From: Alienimonas chondri
GTDB taxonomy: Bacteria > Planctomycetota > Planctomycetia > Planctomycetales > Planctomycetaceae
Reading direction: 5' to 3'
Assembly: GCF_013036045.1 (NCBI RefSeq)
Contig: NZ_WTPX01000039.1
Span: forward strand, 1-34,447
Length of the DNA: 34,447 nt
Made by a program: the position numbers and the translations under genes. The notes below the pieces were generated by a model. It was not told where the DNA came from and ran no database searches. It was given only the letters and a program-made list of their open reading frames with translations. Positions 23,996 to 34,137 of the stretch are shown one piece after another (the first letter of the stretch is position 1; each line of letters starts with the position of its first letter).

Positions 23996-25384
23996 TCACG
24001 CGATCATGGTGCCCGCCGCGGTGGGCACGGGTTCGTCCGGGAGGAACTTCTCCACGATCGCACTGCCGGTGGCGTCGCCGAACACGTTGACCGCGGTGCG
24101 GAAGCGGTCCAGCAGCCAGTCGACGGAGAGAATCAGTCCCGCCAGTTCGACCGGCAGACCGACGGCGTTCAGCACGATGATCAGCGTGAACAGCCCCGCC
24201 TGCGGGATGCCCGCGGCCCCGATCGCCGCGAGGGTGGCCGTCGCCGCGACGATGATCTGCGTCGTCAGCCCCATGTCGATCGCGTCCGCGGACCCGACGA
24301 GCGTTTGGGCGATAAACAGCGCCGCGACCGCTTCATAGAGCGCGGTGCCGTCCATATTGATCGTGGCCCCCAGCGGCAGGACGAAGTCGACGCTTTTGCG
24401 TTTCACATGGGCCTTCTCGATGGCGGTCTCCATCGTGACCGGCAGCGTGGCGCTGCTGCTCGCCGTGGCGAACGCCGTCAGGATCGGGCGGCCCATCTGG
24501 AACAGGAAGCGATACGGGTTCCGCCGCGTCATCACCCACAGGATCAGCGGCAGCGTGAGGAACGCGTGCACCGCCAACCCGGTCAGCACGGTGGCGGAGT
24601 ACCAGCCGACCTTCCGCATCTCCTCCCCGAAGTCCCCCGTGGCGGCCGCCTCGCCGAATTGCCCCGCAACCAGACAGAACACCCCCAGCGGGGCCGTCCA
24701 CATCACCAGCAGCACGAACTTCATCAAGACGTCGTTCGCCTCCGTGACGAACTTGGTGACGGTCCCGACCGCGGCGCCCATGGTCGTCAGCACCGCGGCG
24801 AAGGCCAGGCTGAACACGATCAGCGGGAGCAGATCCGTCTCCGCGGCGCTGGCGAATAAATTGTCCGTGAACAGCATCGTCAGCAGGTTCTCGACGATCG
24901 CCCCGATCCCGGCCGGTTCGGAGACCGCCTTCTCGCCCAACTTGGCGGTCACCTCCGCCCCCGCGGCGACCCGCGCGGCGGAGCCGTCGATTCCCTCGCC
25001 GGGATTGAAGAGGTTGACCAGGATGATCCCCGTCACCACGGCGATCGCGGTCGTGCAAAAATAATAGATCAACGTCGCGCCGCCGGGTCGGCCGAGCTTC
25101 CGCACGTCGCCCATCGACAGCACCCCGCAGACCACGCTGGTGACAACCAGCGGCACCACCAGCATCTTCAACACCGACAGGAACACCGCCCCGCCGACCG
25201 CGAACGACGCCGCGACGTTCGGCGCCAGCCACGCCAGTCCCAACGCCAGCACGATGCCGAGGAAGATCAGCCCGGTCAGCAGGTTCTCACGGCCCCCGCC
25301 CTGCGATCCGTCCCCGGTGTTCTCCGGCGCCGTTCTCTCCGGAGGAAAAGCGGCGGCGGGCGGCGGCGGCGGGTCGGCAGTCAT
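23996..25384 (-). CDS. Dicarboxylate/amino acid:cation symporter (DAACS family)
   Basis: A 462-residue secondary transporter that couples uptake of a dicarboxylate or acidic amino acid to sodium or protons. After a Pro-rich cytoplasmic leader there are about eight hydrophobic segments. Family signatures are visible: the Ser-rich hairpin ASSSATLPVTMETA (about 307-320), NMDGTAL (about 341-347), GIPQAG in the second re-entrant loop, and DRFRTAVNVFGDATGSAIVE (about 420-440). These form the substrate and sodium sites in GltPh-type transporters. The ATG at 25384 is chosen; upstream frame residues are basic and not transporter-like. Compared with E. coli DctA/GltP there is an extra hydrophilic segment around GIDGSAARVAAGAEVTAKLG. 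Substrate cannot be fixed from sequence. Confidence 0.93.
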   Translation of the reverse strand: MTADPPPPPAAAFPPERTAPENTGDGSQGGGRENLLTGLIFLGIVLALGLAWLAPNVAASFAVGGAVFLSVLKMLVVPLVVTSVVCGVLSMGDVRKLGRPGGATLIYYFCTTAIAVVTGIILVNLFNPGEGIDGSAARVAAGAEVTAKLGEKAVSEPAGIGAIVENLLTMLFTDNLFASAAETDLLPLIVFSLAFAAVLTTMGAAVGTVTKFVTEANDVLMKFVLLVMWTAPLGVFCLVAGQFGEAAATGDFGEEMRKVGWYSATVLTGLAVHAFLTLPLILWVMTRRNPYRFLFQMGRPILTAFATASSSATLPVTMETAIEKAHVKRKSVDFVLPLGATINMDGTALYEAVAALFIAQTLVGSADAIDMGLTTQIIVAATATLAAIGAAGIPQAGLFTLIIVLNAVGLPVELAGLILSVDWLLDRFRTAVNVFGDATGSAIVEKFLPDEPVPTAAGTMIA

Positions 25385-25690
25385 AGTCGGAGGATAGCCG
25401 CAGCGACTGCAGCGGTCCCGGCCGCCGAAATCGTCCTCGCTTCGACGGCATGCGCGGCCGACGGACGACACTCGCTCGCGAATCTGCTCAAGGAGCGCCG
25501 AAACATTCGCGAGCGAAGAATCGCTGCCGGAATAGCGGTTTCCACGACAGAACCGAGGGCCGCCCGGCCTCGCGAATCACTTTGGCGCCCGGTTCGCGTT
25601 TCTTCGTGGCACGTCCGACGCGGGACGGACCCCGCTCCCGCCGGTCGCCCCCTCCCCCACGATTCACGCACCTCGACTCGGGCCGCCACG
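25385..25690. other. Divergent spacer upstream of secreted repeat protein
   Basis: This spacer separates the symporter gene (minus) from a secreted protein gene (plus). Its only clear element is the perfect 12-bp inverted repeat at 25472-25516. No confident promoter box can be named. Confidence 0.4.
25472..25516. repeat. 12-bp inverted repeat in divergent spacer
   Basis: Arms TCGCTCGCGAAT (25472-25483) and ATTCGCGAGCGA (25505-25516) are exact reverse complements with a 21-base spacer. It could be an operator for a dimeric regulator or a hairpin in the leader of either gene. Confidence 0.6.
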
Positions 25691-26449
25691 ATGATCGCCT
25701 TCTCCCTCCCCGTTCGCCTGTCCGCCGTCGCCCTCGCCGCGACGGTCGCGTTCGCCCCGGCTGCGTCCGCTCAACGCATCGCCTCGCCGGCCGGCGTGCG
25801 TACCCCGACCCTCGGCGGCTCGCCGGCCGTTCATCACAAACGCATGAACCTGCAGCCGCAACAGATCGGCGGTCATCGCGCCCCGATTCATGTTCAGCCC
25901 CGGCCGATCTACGTGCAGCCCCGGCCGCGTGTGGTTCCGGCGCCGGGTTTCAATCCGATCGTGAATCAGAACGGCTTCGTCGATACGGAATACGACCCGT
26001 TCACCGACGTCCTCGACGTCAATCGGCAAACGCTTTCCACGCGGCTGAGCGCCTACGACCCGAACCGGGATCATGTCGATCCCGGCTCGCTGCGACGAGT
26101 GGATCGCTGGATTCGGGTCAACGGGAGGTTGGTCCGCGAACATGGCATGACTTGGACGAGCTACGGCGTGCCCCACGGCAACCTGACCCGCGACAGCAGC
26201 ACGTTCACTCCCAACAACCCGTACCCCACGCCCTACCCGAGCCCGTACCCGAGCGGCGGCGTCCGGGAGAACGACAGCGACACCGTTATCTTCTCCACCG
26301 GTCCCCAGCCGGGACAGGGCGGCGTACGGGAGAACGATAGCCATTCCGTGCTGTACTCCACCGCTCCGCAGCCGGGACAAGGCGCCGCCCCGTCCGGCGG
26401 CGTGCGGAAGAACGATCGCAAAGTGATGCGGTACAGCCTCCCCCGCTGA
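25691..26449 (+). CDS. Secreted protein with C-terminal GGVRxND repeats
   Basis: A 252-residue protein with a clear signal peptide (MIAFSLPVRLSAVALAATVA, cleavage after ASA near residue 25). A basic Gln/Pro-rich part follows with repeated IHVQPRPIYVQPRPRVV. The middle domain (about 95-170) contains FVDTEYDPFTDVLDVNRQTL and WIRVNGRLVREHGMTW. The tail has a Pro/Tyr-rich spacer (YPTPYPSPYPS) and three repeats: GGVRENDSDTVIFSTGPQPG, GGVRENDSHSVLYSTAPQPG and GGVRKNDRKVMRYSLPR. I recognise no family. It is likely an envelope or extracellular protein. The gene ends before a strong bidirectional terminator. Confidence 0.72.
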   Translation: MIAFSLPVRLSAVALAATVAFAPAASAQRIASPAGVRTPTLGGSPAVHHKRMNLQPQQIGGHRAPIHVQPRPIYVQPRPRVVPAPGFNPIVNQNGFVDTEYDPFTDVLDVNRQTLSTRLSAYDPNRDHVDPGSLRRVDRWIRVNGRLVREHGMTWTSYGVPHGNLTRDSSTFTPNNPYPTPYPSPYPSGGVRENDSDTVIFSTGPQPGQGGVRENDSHSVLYSTAPQPGQGAAPSGGVRKNDRKVMRYSLPR

Positions 26450-26478
26450 GACAGCTCAACCGGCTCCCGCTCCTCGCA

Positions 26479-26514
26479 AAACGCCCCCCGACGCCATCGC
26501 GTCGGGGGGCGTTT
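26479..26514. terminator. Bidirectional intrinsic terminator
   Basis: A perfect 15-bp stem, AAACGCCCCCCGACG/CGTCGGGGGGCGTTT, with a 6-base loop lies between the convergent secreted-protein gene and DUF1559 gene. The stem ends in AAA/TTT, so each strand reads a GC-rich hairpin followed by T residues. Confidence 0.85.
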
Positions 26515-26538
26515 CGTACGTCGGTCTCGGCGCCTCGT

Positions 26539-27573
<1,035 letters not shown>

Positions 27574-27729
27574 GGCGATGCGAGGCGTACGGGGGGCGGC
27601 GGACAGCCGCGTTGAGACTGATTCTCAATCCGCGGTGCGGGCGGAACCCTACCCCCGAGCATTTCCGCATGCAACTCTGCGAGAACCCGATACGCCTCTC
27701 CGCGGCGCGATTCCCGGAGTCCTACCGCC

Positions 27730-28989
27730 TCACGCGGCGCCCCGTCCCGGCAGCGCCGCGTTCGCGGCGTGGGCGAGGTCGGCGCTCGCGACGCCCTCCT
27801 CCACCGGGCACGCCGGTTCGGCCCGACTGCGGACGCACTCGATCCAGTTTTCGAGGTGATACTTCGCCCCGTCGACTTCGTCGTAGAAGTCCAGCCCCCG
27901 CAGCTTCTCCGGCGCTTCCAGCCGCTCCCGGGGCGTCACGCCGCTGCGGTGTTGCGGGATCAGTTCGTACCGCCCGCGATCGATATAGAGGGTCGCTTTG
28001 GAGCCCATTAACTCCGCGCAGGCCCGGTCGCGGTGGTTGGCGAAGGTGCCCTCAAAGTGCATCTGCGGCCCCGGTTTCCCGGCCGCCTCGCCCGCTGATG
28101 CAGCAGAGGGGAACGACAGCAGGGTCTGCACGGTGTCCGGAGTCTCCCAGAGCCCGGCGGTCGTGAAGTGATCGCCGACGCTGACGGCCCGCGTCACCTC
28201 GCCCGGTTCGAGCATCCAGCGGACCGTGTCCGCCCAATGAACCATGAGATCGGTGAAGATCCCGCCGCCGAAGTCCCAATACCAGCGCCAGTTCCGCATC
28301 CGCTGACTATCAAACGGCTGCTCCGGCGCGTCGCCGAGAAAAAGATCCCAATCGACCGTCGACGCATCGACGGCCGGCGCCCGACCGCGGGTCGGGTTAT
28401 TCCGGTTCCAGGTCATCCGCACTTTATAGATCTCGCCCGCCTCCCCGTTTCGCAATAACTCCCGGGCTTCGGCGAGGTGCGGCATGCTGCGGTGCTGAGT
28501 GCCGACCTGCATAATGCGATCGTTGTCGCGGACGGCCTTGATAATGCGGTCGCCTTCCTCGACGGAGTGCGTCAGCGGTTTCTCGCAGTACACGTCTAAT
28601 CCCGCCTCACAGCAGGCGGCGGAGACCGGCACGTGTTGATGGTCCGGCGTGGCGACGAGGGCTGCGTCGAGTCCCCCGGCGTCCAGCATTTTGCGGACGT
28701 CGGTATAGGCGACGGCCTTGGCGTCCGACGCCTTCATGCCCCGGCCGCGGGCGTCGTCCCACACGTCGCAGACCGCCGCCAGCCGCACGCCGGGGATCGC
28801 GGCCAGCCGCACGCCGGGGATCGCGGCCAGCCGGCTCATCAGATGCGTCGCCCGCCCGCCGGTCCCGACGCAGCCGACCTCGATCACGTCGTTCGCCAGC
28901 CGCGACGCGCGGGCCGGGTGCCCGGCGACATGCACGCCCGCGGCGAGAGACGCAGCGGAGAGTGTCAGAAACGTGCGGCGGTCGGTCAT
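27730..28989 (-). CDS. Gfo/Idh/MocA-family oxidoreductase, Tat-exported
   Basis: A 419-residue NAD(P)-dependent oxidoreductase-fold protein. The ATG at 28989 gives a twin-arginine-like signal (MTDRRTFLTLSAASLAAGV). The Rossmann motif is VGCVGTGGRATHLM, then VCDVWDD at the end of the second strand, VATPDHQH, and YCEKPLTHSVEEG with the family's catalytic-type EKP lysine. The C-terminal domain contains YWDFGGGIFTDLMVHWADTV, typical of the large planctomycete branch that acts on sugars or inositols. A 24-base tandem duplication repeats RLAAIPGV just before the second strand. Substrate unknown. It lies downstream of mfd on the same strand with a 110-base gap. Confidence 0.9.
   Translation of the reverse strand: MTDRRTFLTLSAASLAAGVHVAGHPARASRLANDVIEVGCVGTGGRATHLMSRLAAIPGVRLAAIPGVRLAAVCDVWDDARGRGMKASDAKAVAYTDVRKMLDAGGLDAALVATPDHQHVPVSAACCEAGLDVYCEKPLTHSVEEGDRIIKAVRDNDRIMQVGTQHRSMPHLAEARELLRNGEAGEIYKVRMTWNRNNPTRGRAPAVDASTVDWDLFLGDAPEQPFDSQRMRNWRWYWDFGGGIFTDLMVHWADTVRWMLEPGEVTRAVSVGDHFTTAGLWETPDTVQTLLSFPSAASAGEAAGKPGPQMHFEGTFANHRDRACAELMGSKATLYIDRGRYELIPQHRSGVTPRERLEAPEKLRGLDFYDEVDGAKYHLENWIECVRSRAEPACPVEEGVASADLAHAANAALPGRGAA
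28779..28826 (-). repeat. 24-bp exact tandem duplication inside Gfo/Idh/MocA gene
   Basis: Two identical 24-base units (28779-28802 and 28803-28826), followed by a partial third (28827-28833), encode RLAAIPGV twice. The reading frame is kept. Confidence 0.93.
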
Positions 28990-29099
28990 CACGGCGCTCC
29001 GGGCGGGGCAGGGCATCGAACGCCGACACAATGACGTACGCCGATGCGACATTCGACCGTCTACAGAAAACGCAGCGTCCGCCGTTCCCTTCAGCGGCG

Positions 29100-32000
29100 T
29101 CAGCCGATAAAACGCATCAGGTCTTCCAGCAACGCTTCGTCCGTCGCCGTCGGGTCGGGCAGGGGGATATACGCCGTGCGGCGATCCGCGACGCGCAAGT
29201 TCTTCTTGAGCCAGCCCTTCAACTCCGTCATCTTGTCCGCGTCTTCATAATTGAAGCGGGCGTAGCCGTCTTCGATCTTCGCATCCGTGAAGGACCAGTC
29301 GCGGCAGGCGAGTTGGAATCGTTTGACGGCCAACAGACGGCCGACCGGGGCCGGCGGGGGACCGAAACGGTCTTTGAGTTCCTCGGCGAACTCCGCCAGA
29401 TCCGGCGTGCTGCGGACGTTCGACAGCTTGCGGTACACCTCCAGCTTCGTGCGACCCGGCGGGACGTAACCGTCCGGCAGAAAGGCGCTGACCGGCAGAT
29501 CGACGTTCACGGCCAGCGGCTTGCGGATCGGCTCGCCCTTGAGTTGATGAACGGCGTTTTCGAGCAATTGGCAGTACAGTTCATAGCCCACCGCGTTGAT
29601 CTGGCCGCTCTGCTCCGTTCCGAGGATATTGCCGGCGCCGCGGATCTCAAGATCCCGCATCGCGATTTTGAACCCGGCGCCGAGCTCGGAATATTCCTCG
29701 ATCGCCTTCAATCGCTTCGCCGCGACGTCGGTCAACATGCGGCCGTCTTTCAGCAACAAATAGCAGTACGCGCGGTTGTGGTGCCGGCCGACCCGCCCGC
29801 GCAGCTGGTGCAGATCGGCGAGGCCGTAGCGGTCCGCCTCGTGAATAAACATCGTGTTGGCGTTGGGGACGTCGAGGCCCGACTCAATAATCGTCGTCGC
29901 CAGCAGGATATCGAGGTTCCCGCGGACGAACTCCGCCATCGTTTCCTCCACCTGCGACGGCGGCATCTGGCCGTGCACGATGCCGGCGGTCGCCTCCGGG
30001 ACGATCTTTAACACCCGATCGCGGACCTGTTCAATGTCCTGCACGCGATTATGCACGAAGTAGACCTGCCCGCCGCGATTCAATTCCCGCACCAATGCAT
30101 GTCGAATCAGCGTGTCGTCCCACCGGGTGACGCGGGTCTCGATCGGCTGCCGGCCGGGCGGGGGGGTGGTGAGGTTCGAGATATCCCGCAGCCCCAGTAG
30201 GCTCATATGCAACGTCCGGGGGATCGGCGTGGCGGACAGCGTCAATACGTCCACCTGGAGCCGGATCTGCTTCAACGCCTCTTTCACGTCGACCCCGAAC
30301 CGCTGTTCCTCGTCGATCACCAATAGCCCGAGATCCGCGAATTTAATATCCGGCGAAACCAACCGATGCGTCCCGATCACGATATCGACCGTGCCCTCCT
30401 TCAACCCTTTGAGCACTCGTTTCTGTTCGCGGCGGGTGCGAAAACGGGAGAGGCTCTCGACGGAGATCGGAAACTCCGCCATCCGCTCGGCGAAACTGCG
30501 GGCGTGCTGTTCGCACAGCACGGTCGTCGGGACCAACACCGCGACCTGCCGGCCGCCGTCGACGGCCCGAAAGGCGGCCCGCATCGCGACTTCCGTCTTG
30601 CCGTAGCCCACATCGCCGCAGATCAGGCGATCCATCGGGCGGGGCAGGGAGAGATCCGTTTGAATCTCCGCGAACGCCGACGCTTGATCCGGCGTGGGTT
30701 CATAGGGGAAGGCGGCCGCGAATTCCTCGACATAGTCGGTCGGCTCCGCGTGCGACAAACCGGGTTCGGACTGGCGTGCGGCCTGCATCCGCAGCATATC
30801 CGCCGCCATATCCTCGACGGCGTCCGCGGCCTGCTTCTTCTTTTTGGACCATCCCAGCGTGCCCAGCTTCGAGAGCTTCGGAGCCGCCTTCGTCGCCCCG
30901 ACGTATTTTTGCACGAGATGAATGAGCGACGCGGGCACGAACACCCGCACGTCGCCGGCGAACTCCAGTTCTAAATGCTCCTCCTTCTGTCCCCGCTGTT
31001 CGAGCGCCTTTAATCCCCGAAAACGGCCGATGCCGTTCGTGAGGTGGACGATCAGGTCGCCGTCGGACAGATCGAGGAAATTATCGATCGCCCGCGACTC
31101 CGCCGGCCGGCGCGGCCCCGAAGTGCCCCGCACGCCCGCGCGGCCGAACAGTTCATGATCCGTCAGGACGAGCAGACCGTGATCGACCAACCGAAAGCCG
31201 GCCGAGAGCTCCCCCACGCACAGCGTGACGCGATCTTTCAGCGCCGGGCCGTTCTCCGCTTCGACCTCTTCGATCAGTTCGCCGAGTCGCTTTAACTCTC
31301 CCTTGTTATGGCAGGCGACCAACGCCCGTTCGCCCTCGCCGAGCACCAGATCGAGTTGCTCGATCGCCTGTCCCTTGGGACCGGTGAACTTCTCGACCGC
31401 CTCGACCCGCAGGCGGCCGGTCGTTTCGTAGCTGCTGGCGCCGATCCGGGCGAGGGTCACGCTCGGCCGCTGGGTACACCGGGCGAGAACGGTGCGGACC
31501 GTATAAAGACCCCGCGGGTCGTCCAGTCGATTGAGATAATGACGCCCCTCGTCCGTGATCTCCGCGAGGTCCAATAAAGCGACCGCATAGTTCTCCGGCA
31601 GGCTGTCGAACAGCGAGGCCGTTTCGATCGCCGCCCCGTCGGCGCCCGGCGCTTCGCCGTCGATCGGAGCCGCCGGCAGGCAGGTCAGCCGGGCGCGGTT
31701 CAGTCCGTCCCGCTTTCGTTGCGAGACGGGGTCGAACGTGCGGAGGGAATCGATTTCATCGAAGGCGAATTCGACCCGCAGGGGGTCCGTCTCGCCCGCG
31801 GGCCAGACGTCGAAGATGCCGCCGTGCAGGCTGAACTCGCCGGGCATCGCGATCCGCGGGACGCGTTCGAGACCGCGGTCGGCCAGCCACCGCATCAGTT
31901 CTTCGGGATCGGCTTCGTCGCCCACGGTCAGGGTGCGGGTCGCGGCGGCGCGGGCCGACCGCGAGGGCACCGGTTGCATCAACGCCTGAATCGGAGCGAC

Positions 32001-32495
32001 GAGCACGCGCGGACGACTCGCGGCGTCCTCATCCTCCAGACGGTTCAAGGCGCCGGCCCGCGCGGCGAAGACCGGGTCGGCCGGGTCCGGCGTCGCGGTC
32101 AGACCGTCTCTCGCGGGGAACAGGGCGACCGAGCGGCCGATCCCCTCGTTCGTGGACGACTGCTCCCCTAGCATCGCGGCGACGTCCGCGGCGAAGTGAT
32201 CCGTGCCGGCGACGCGCGCGGTGACGACCAGCAGCGGCCGACCGACGCCGCCGACTTCCTCTCCTTGCACGAGCGCAGCGATTGCCGCGGCGGCGGAACC
32301 GGCCCAGGCCCCCTCCAGCGCCGCTCCGTCCCCGCGGGCCAGCGCCGCGGCGACGGTGGAGAGTTGGGGATCGCGCAGCAGCAATCCCGGCAGATCAGCC
32401 AGCACGGCGATATTTTCCGGGCTGACCGCCGCTTGGGCGGACGGGTCGGGTGCCGCCGACGGGGACGCCCCGCCGCGGCGACGAGTGGCGGGCAT
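29100..32495 (-). CDS. mfd: Transcription-repair coupling factor Mfd
   Basis: Mfd removes stalled RNA polymerase from damaged DNA and recruits UvrA. The 1131 residues are close to the E. coli length (1148). In order: the N-terminal UvrB-like/UvrA-binding region (with FPARDGLTATPDPADPVF and MPGEFSLHGGIFDVWPAGE), the CarD-like RNA-polymerase-interacting domain near 465-530 (LSDGDLIVHLTNGIGRFRG), and the RecG-like translocase. The translocase has GDVGYGKTE near 626, DEEQRFG near 726, TLSATPIPRTLHMSLLG, and LRGRVGRHHNRAYCYLL near 898. The C-terminal TRCF domain (about 990-1110) contains AVNVDLPVSAFLPDGYVP. The ATG at 32495 is chosen; the frame goes on to 32663 but without homology-like sequence. 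All translocase motifs are intact. Confidence 0.97.
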   Translation of the reverse strand: MPATRRRGGASPSAAPDPSAQAAVSPENIAVLADLPGLLLRDPQLSTVAAALARGDGAALEGAWAGSAAAAIAALVQGEEVGGVGRPLLVVTARVAGTDHFAADVAAMLGEQSSTNEGIGRSVALFPARDGLTATPDPADPVFAARAGALNRLEDEDAASRPRVLVAPIQALMQPVPSRSARAAATRTLTVGDEADPEELMRWLADRGLERVPRIAMPGEFSLHGGIFDVWPAGETDPLRVEFAFDEIDSLRTFDPVSQRKRDGLNRARLTCLPAAPIDGEAPGADGAAIETASLFDSLPENYAVALLDLAEITDEGRHYLNRLDDPRGLYTVRTVLARCTQRPSVTLARIGASSYETTGRLRVEAVEKFTGPKGQAIEQLDLVLGEGERALVACHNKGELKRLGELIEEVEAENGPALKDRVTLCVGELSAGFRLVDHGLLVLTDHELFGRAGVRGTSGPRRPAESRAIDNFLDLSDGDLIVHLTNGIGRFRGLKALEQRGQKEEHLELEFAGDVRVFVPASLIHLVQKYVGATKAAPKLSKLGTLGWSKKKKQAADAVEDMAADMLRMQAARQSEPGLSHAEPTDYVEEFAAAFPYEPTPDQASAFAEIQTDLSLPRPMDRLICGDVGYGKTEVAMRAAFRAVDGGRQVAVLVPTTVLCEQHARSFAERMAEFPISVESLSRFRTRREQKRVLKGLKEGTVDIVIGTHRLVSPDIKFADLGLLVIDEEQRFGVDVKEALKQIRLQVDVLTLSATPIPRTLHMSLLGLRDISNLTTPPPGRQPIETRVTRWDDTLIRHALVRELNRGGQVYFVHNRVQDIEQVRDRVLKIVPEATAGIVHGQMPPSQVEETMAEFVRGNLDILLATTIIESGLDVPNANTMFIHEADRYGLADLHQLRGRVGRHHNRAYCYLLLKDGRMLTDVAAKRLKAIEEYSELGAGFKIAMRDLEIRGAGNILGTEQSGQINAVGYELYCQLLENAVHQLKGEPIRKPLAVNVDLPVSAFLPDGYVPPGRTKLEVYRKLSNVRSTPDLAEFAEELKDRFGPPPAPVGRLLAVKRFQLACRDWSFTDAKIEDGYARFNYEDADKMTELKGWLKKNLRVADRRTAYIPLPDPTATDEALLEDLMRFIG

Positions 32496-32661
32496 ACGGC
32501 GATTGTGGCCGCCGCGTGCGCCGCGTCCACCAGCGGACCTCGGGCAGCCGTAAGACCGGCGATCAACAAACCGTTGACGGCGGACCCCGGTCCGGTCAGC
32601 GTGGCGCACGCCGATCCGTTCCACAAAGTCCTCGCGTCCCGGACTCCCACCCCAGATTATC

Positions 32662-34059
32662 ATGATCCCGCTGCTGATCTGCTGCGCACTCGGCCCGGAC
32701 CTCCCGGCTCCCGCCGCGTCGCCTCCGGAGGCGCTCCGCGACCTGCCGGTCCGGCTCGCGAAACTGCAGGAGCAGTTGGGAACCGCGGAGCCGACGATTC
32801 GCAGCGTGGTGTTTCGCGACGGGAACGTGATGGTCGCCGTCGGCGACGGCGAGGAGTTCGTGCTGCCGCTGTTGGCCGACTTCGAACCCCGCCCCCCCGT
32901 CCTGCCGCACGTTCATCCGTACGAGGGCGATCATCGAGACGCCCCGCGGAGCAAAGAACGGGAGCGGGACCGCCGCCCCGAAGCAGACGGACACGGCGAC
33001 CGCGATCACACCGACCGCGACCGCACCGACCACGAACACACGGACCGAGAGCACGGCGCCCGGGACCGCGACCACGAACAACGAGCCCGCGACCATCGAG
33101 AGCACGACGCCCGCCGGCCTGATCTCCACCGGCAGGGCGATCAGGAGCGTGACGAGCGACGCCCCAGCGTCCATGAGCGACCGCGAGTCGACCGCGGGCC
33201 GCAGTTCCCCGGGGTCCCGACCGGGCGAATCCACCCGGGTCCGCCCGCGAGAGATGTCCGCCTCCCGCAACCGGCGCCGGCCCCCACGACGGTGCATGCT
33301 CAGTGGTATGTACAGAATCTCGTAAACCACGGCGCCGATTCGTTCCTCTTCTCACAGCCGGCCCCCGGCGGGGCTCCGACGGGGGAGCAAGCGGGCGCCG
33401 CCGTTGAGCGAGCGGAAATGGCCGCTGAACGCGCGGAGGCGCTGCTCGAAGAGACGCTCGGACAGATCGAACGGGCGGAGGAGATGCGCGCCCACGTCCG
33501 TCGCCAGATTGAGGAAAGTTCGGCCGCTTCGCAGCGGCTGAGAGAGGCCCGAGAGCAAGGCGAAGCGGCTCGGAACCGATTCATGCGGGAAGAAATGGAA
33601 CGTCGAGCGACCGAAGCGAAGCTTCTCGCAGTTCGCCGAGGGGGCGGCGAGGAGCGGGGAGCCCGGGACGCGGAGGCTCGTCTGAAGCAGATGAAAGCGA
33701 AGTTGAGCGAGGCCCGGGACCAGCTCGCCGCTGCCGAGAAGTACGCCGAACAGACGGAAGCCCGCTTCAAGCAACGAAAGGTAGACGGTGCGGCCCTCCG
33801 ACAGGCGGAGCAGAAAGTCGATGAGGCCCGTTCAACATTTCGCCAAGTCGAGGCCCAGTACGACCAAGCCGACGCCCAGTTCCGGGGTCTCCGGCGGGAC
33901 GAGGACGCGGAGTCGAACCGGAAACGATCGGCCGACGAATTCGAGGAGCTGGTCGAGTCCGTCTCCGAACTGAAGGCGGCGGTCAAGGAGTTGCGGGCGA
34001 TCGTCGAACGGTCGAACGACTCTAAGAATCGCGATAGGAAGCGCGAACCGAAGCGTTAG
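32662..34059 (+). CDS. Secreted His/Asp/Arg-rich coiled-coil protein
   Basis: A 465-residue protein divergent from mfd. The short hydrophobic N-terminus (MIPLLICCALGPDLPAPAA) may be an export signal. A small domain follows (about 25-80, TIRSVVFRDGNVMVAVGDGE). Residues about 88-175 are a very charged, His-rich low-complexity region built from RDH, TDR and HEH-type units, for example DRDRTDHEHTDREHGARDRD. After a Pro-rich linker and a small Gln/Tyr segment (AQWYVQNLVNHGADSFLF), residues about 245-450 form a long coiled coil (AAVERAEMAAERAEALLEET and similar). The C-terminus is basic. The His/Asp/Glu region could bind metal ions; that is a guess. No family recognised. Confidence 0.72.
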   Translation: MIPLLICCALGPDLPAPAASPPEALRDLPVRLAKLQEQLGTAEPTIRSVVFRDGNVMVAVGDGEEFVLPLLADFEPRPPVLPHVHPYEGDHRDAPRSKERERDRRPEADGHGDRDHTDRDRTDHEHTDREHGARDRDHEQRARDHREHDARRPDLHRQGDQERDERRPSVHERPRVDRGPQFPGVPTGRIHPGPPARDVRLPQPAPAPTTVHAQWYVQNLVNHGADSFLFSQPAPGGAPTGEQAGAAVERAEMAAERAEALLEETLGQIERAEEMRAHVRRQIEESSAASQRLREAREQGEAARNRFMREEMERRATEAKLLAVRRGGGEERGARDAEARLKQMKAKLSEARDQLAAAEKYAEQTEARFKQRKVDGAALRQAEQKVDEARSTFRQVEAQYDQADAQFRGLRRDEDAESNRKRSADEFEELVESVSELKAAVKELRAIVERSNDSKNRDRKREPKR

Positions 34060-34137
34060 AGCGCGTGCGACAGGCCGCCGGTTCGGGGTCCGATCGCAGA
34101 CGACGGACGCTCGAACCGGCACAGCCGGCGGGGGCAT

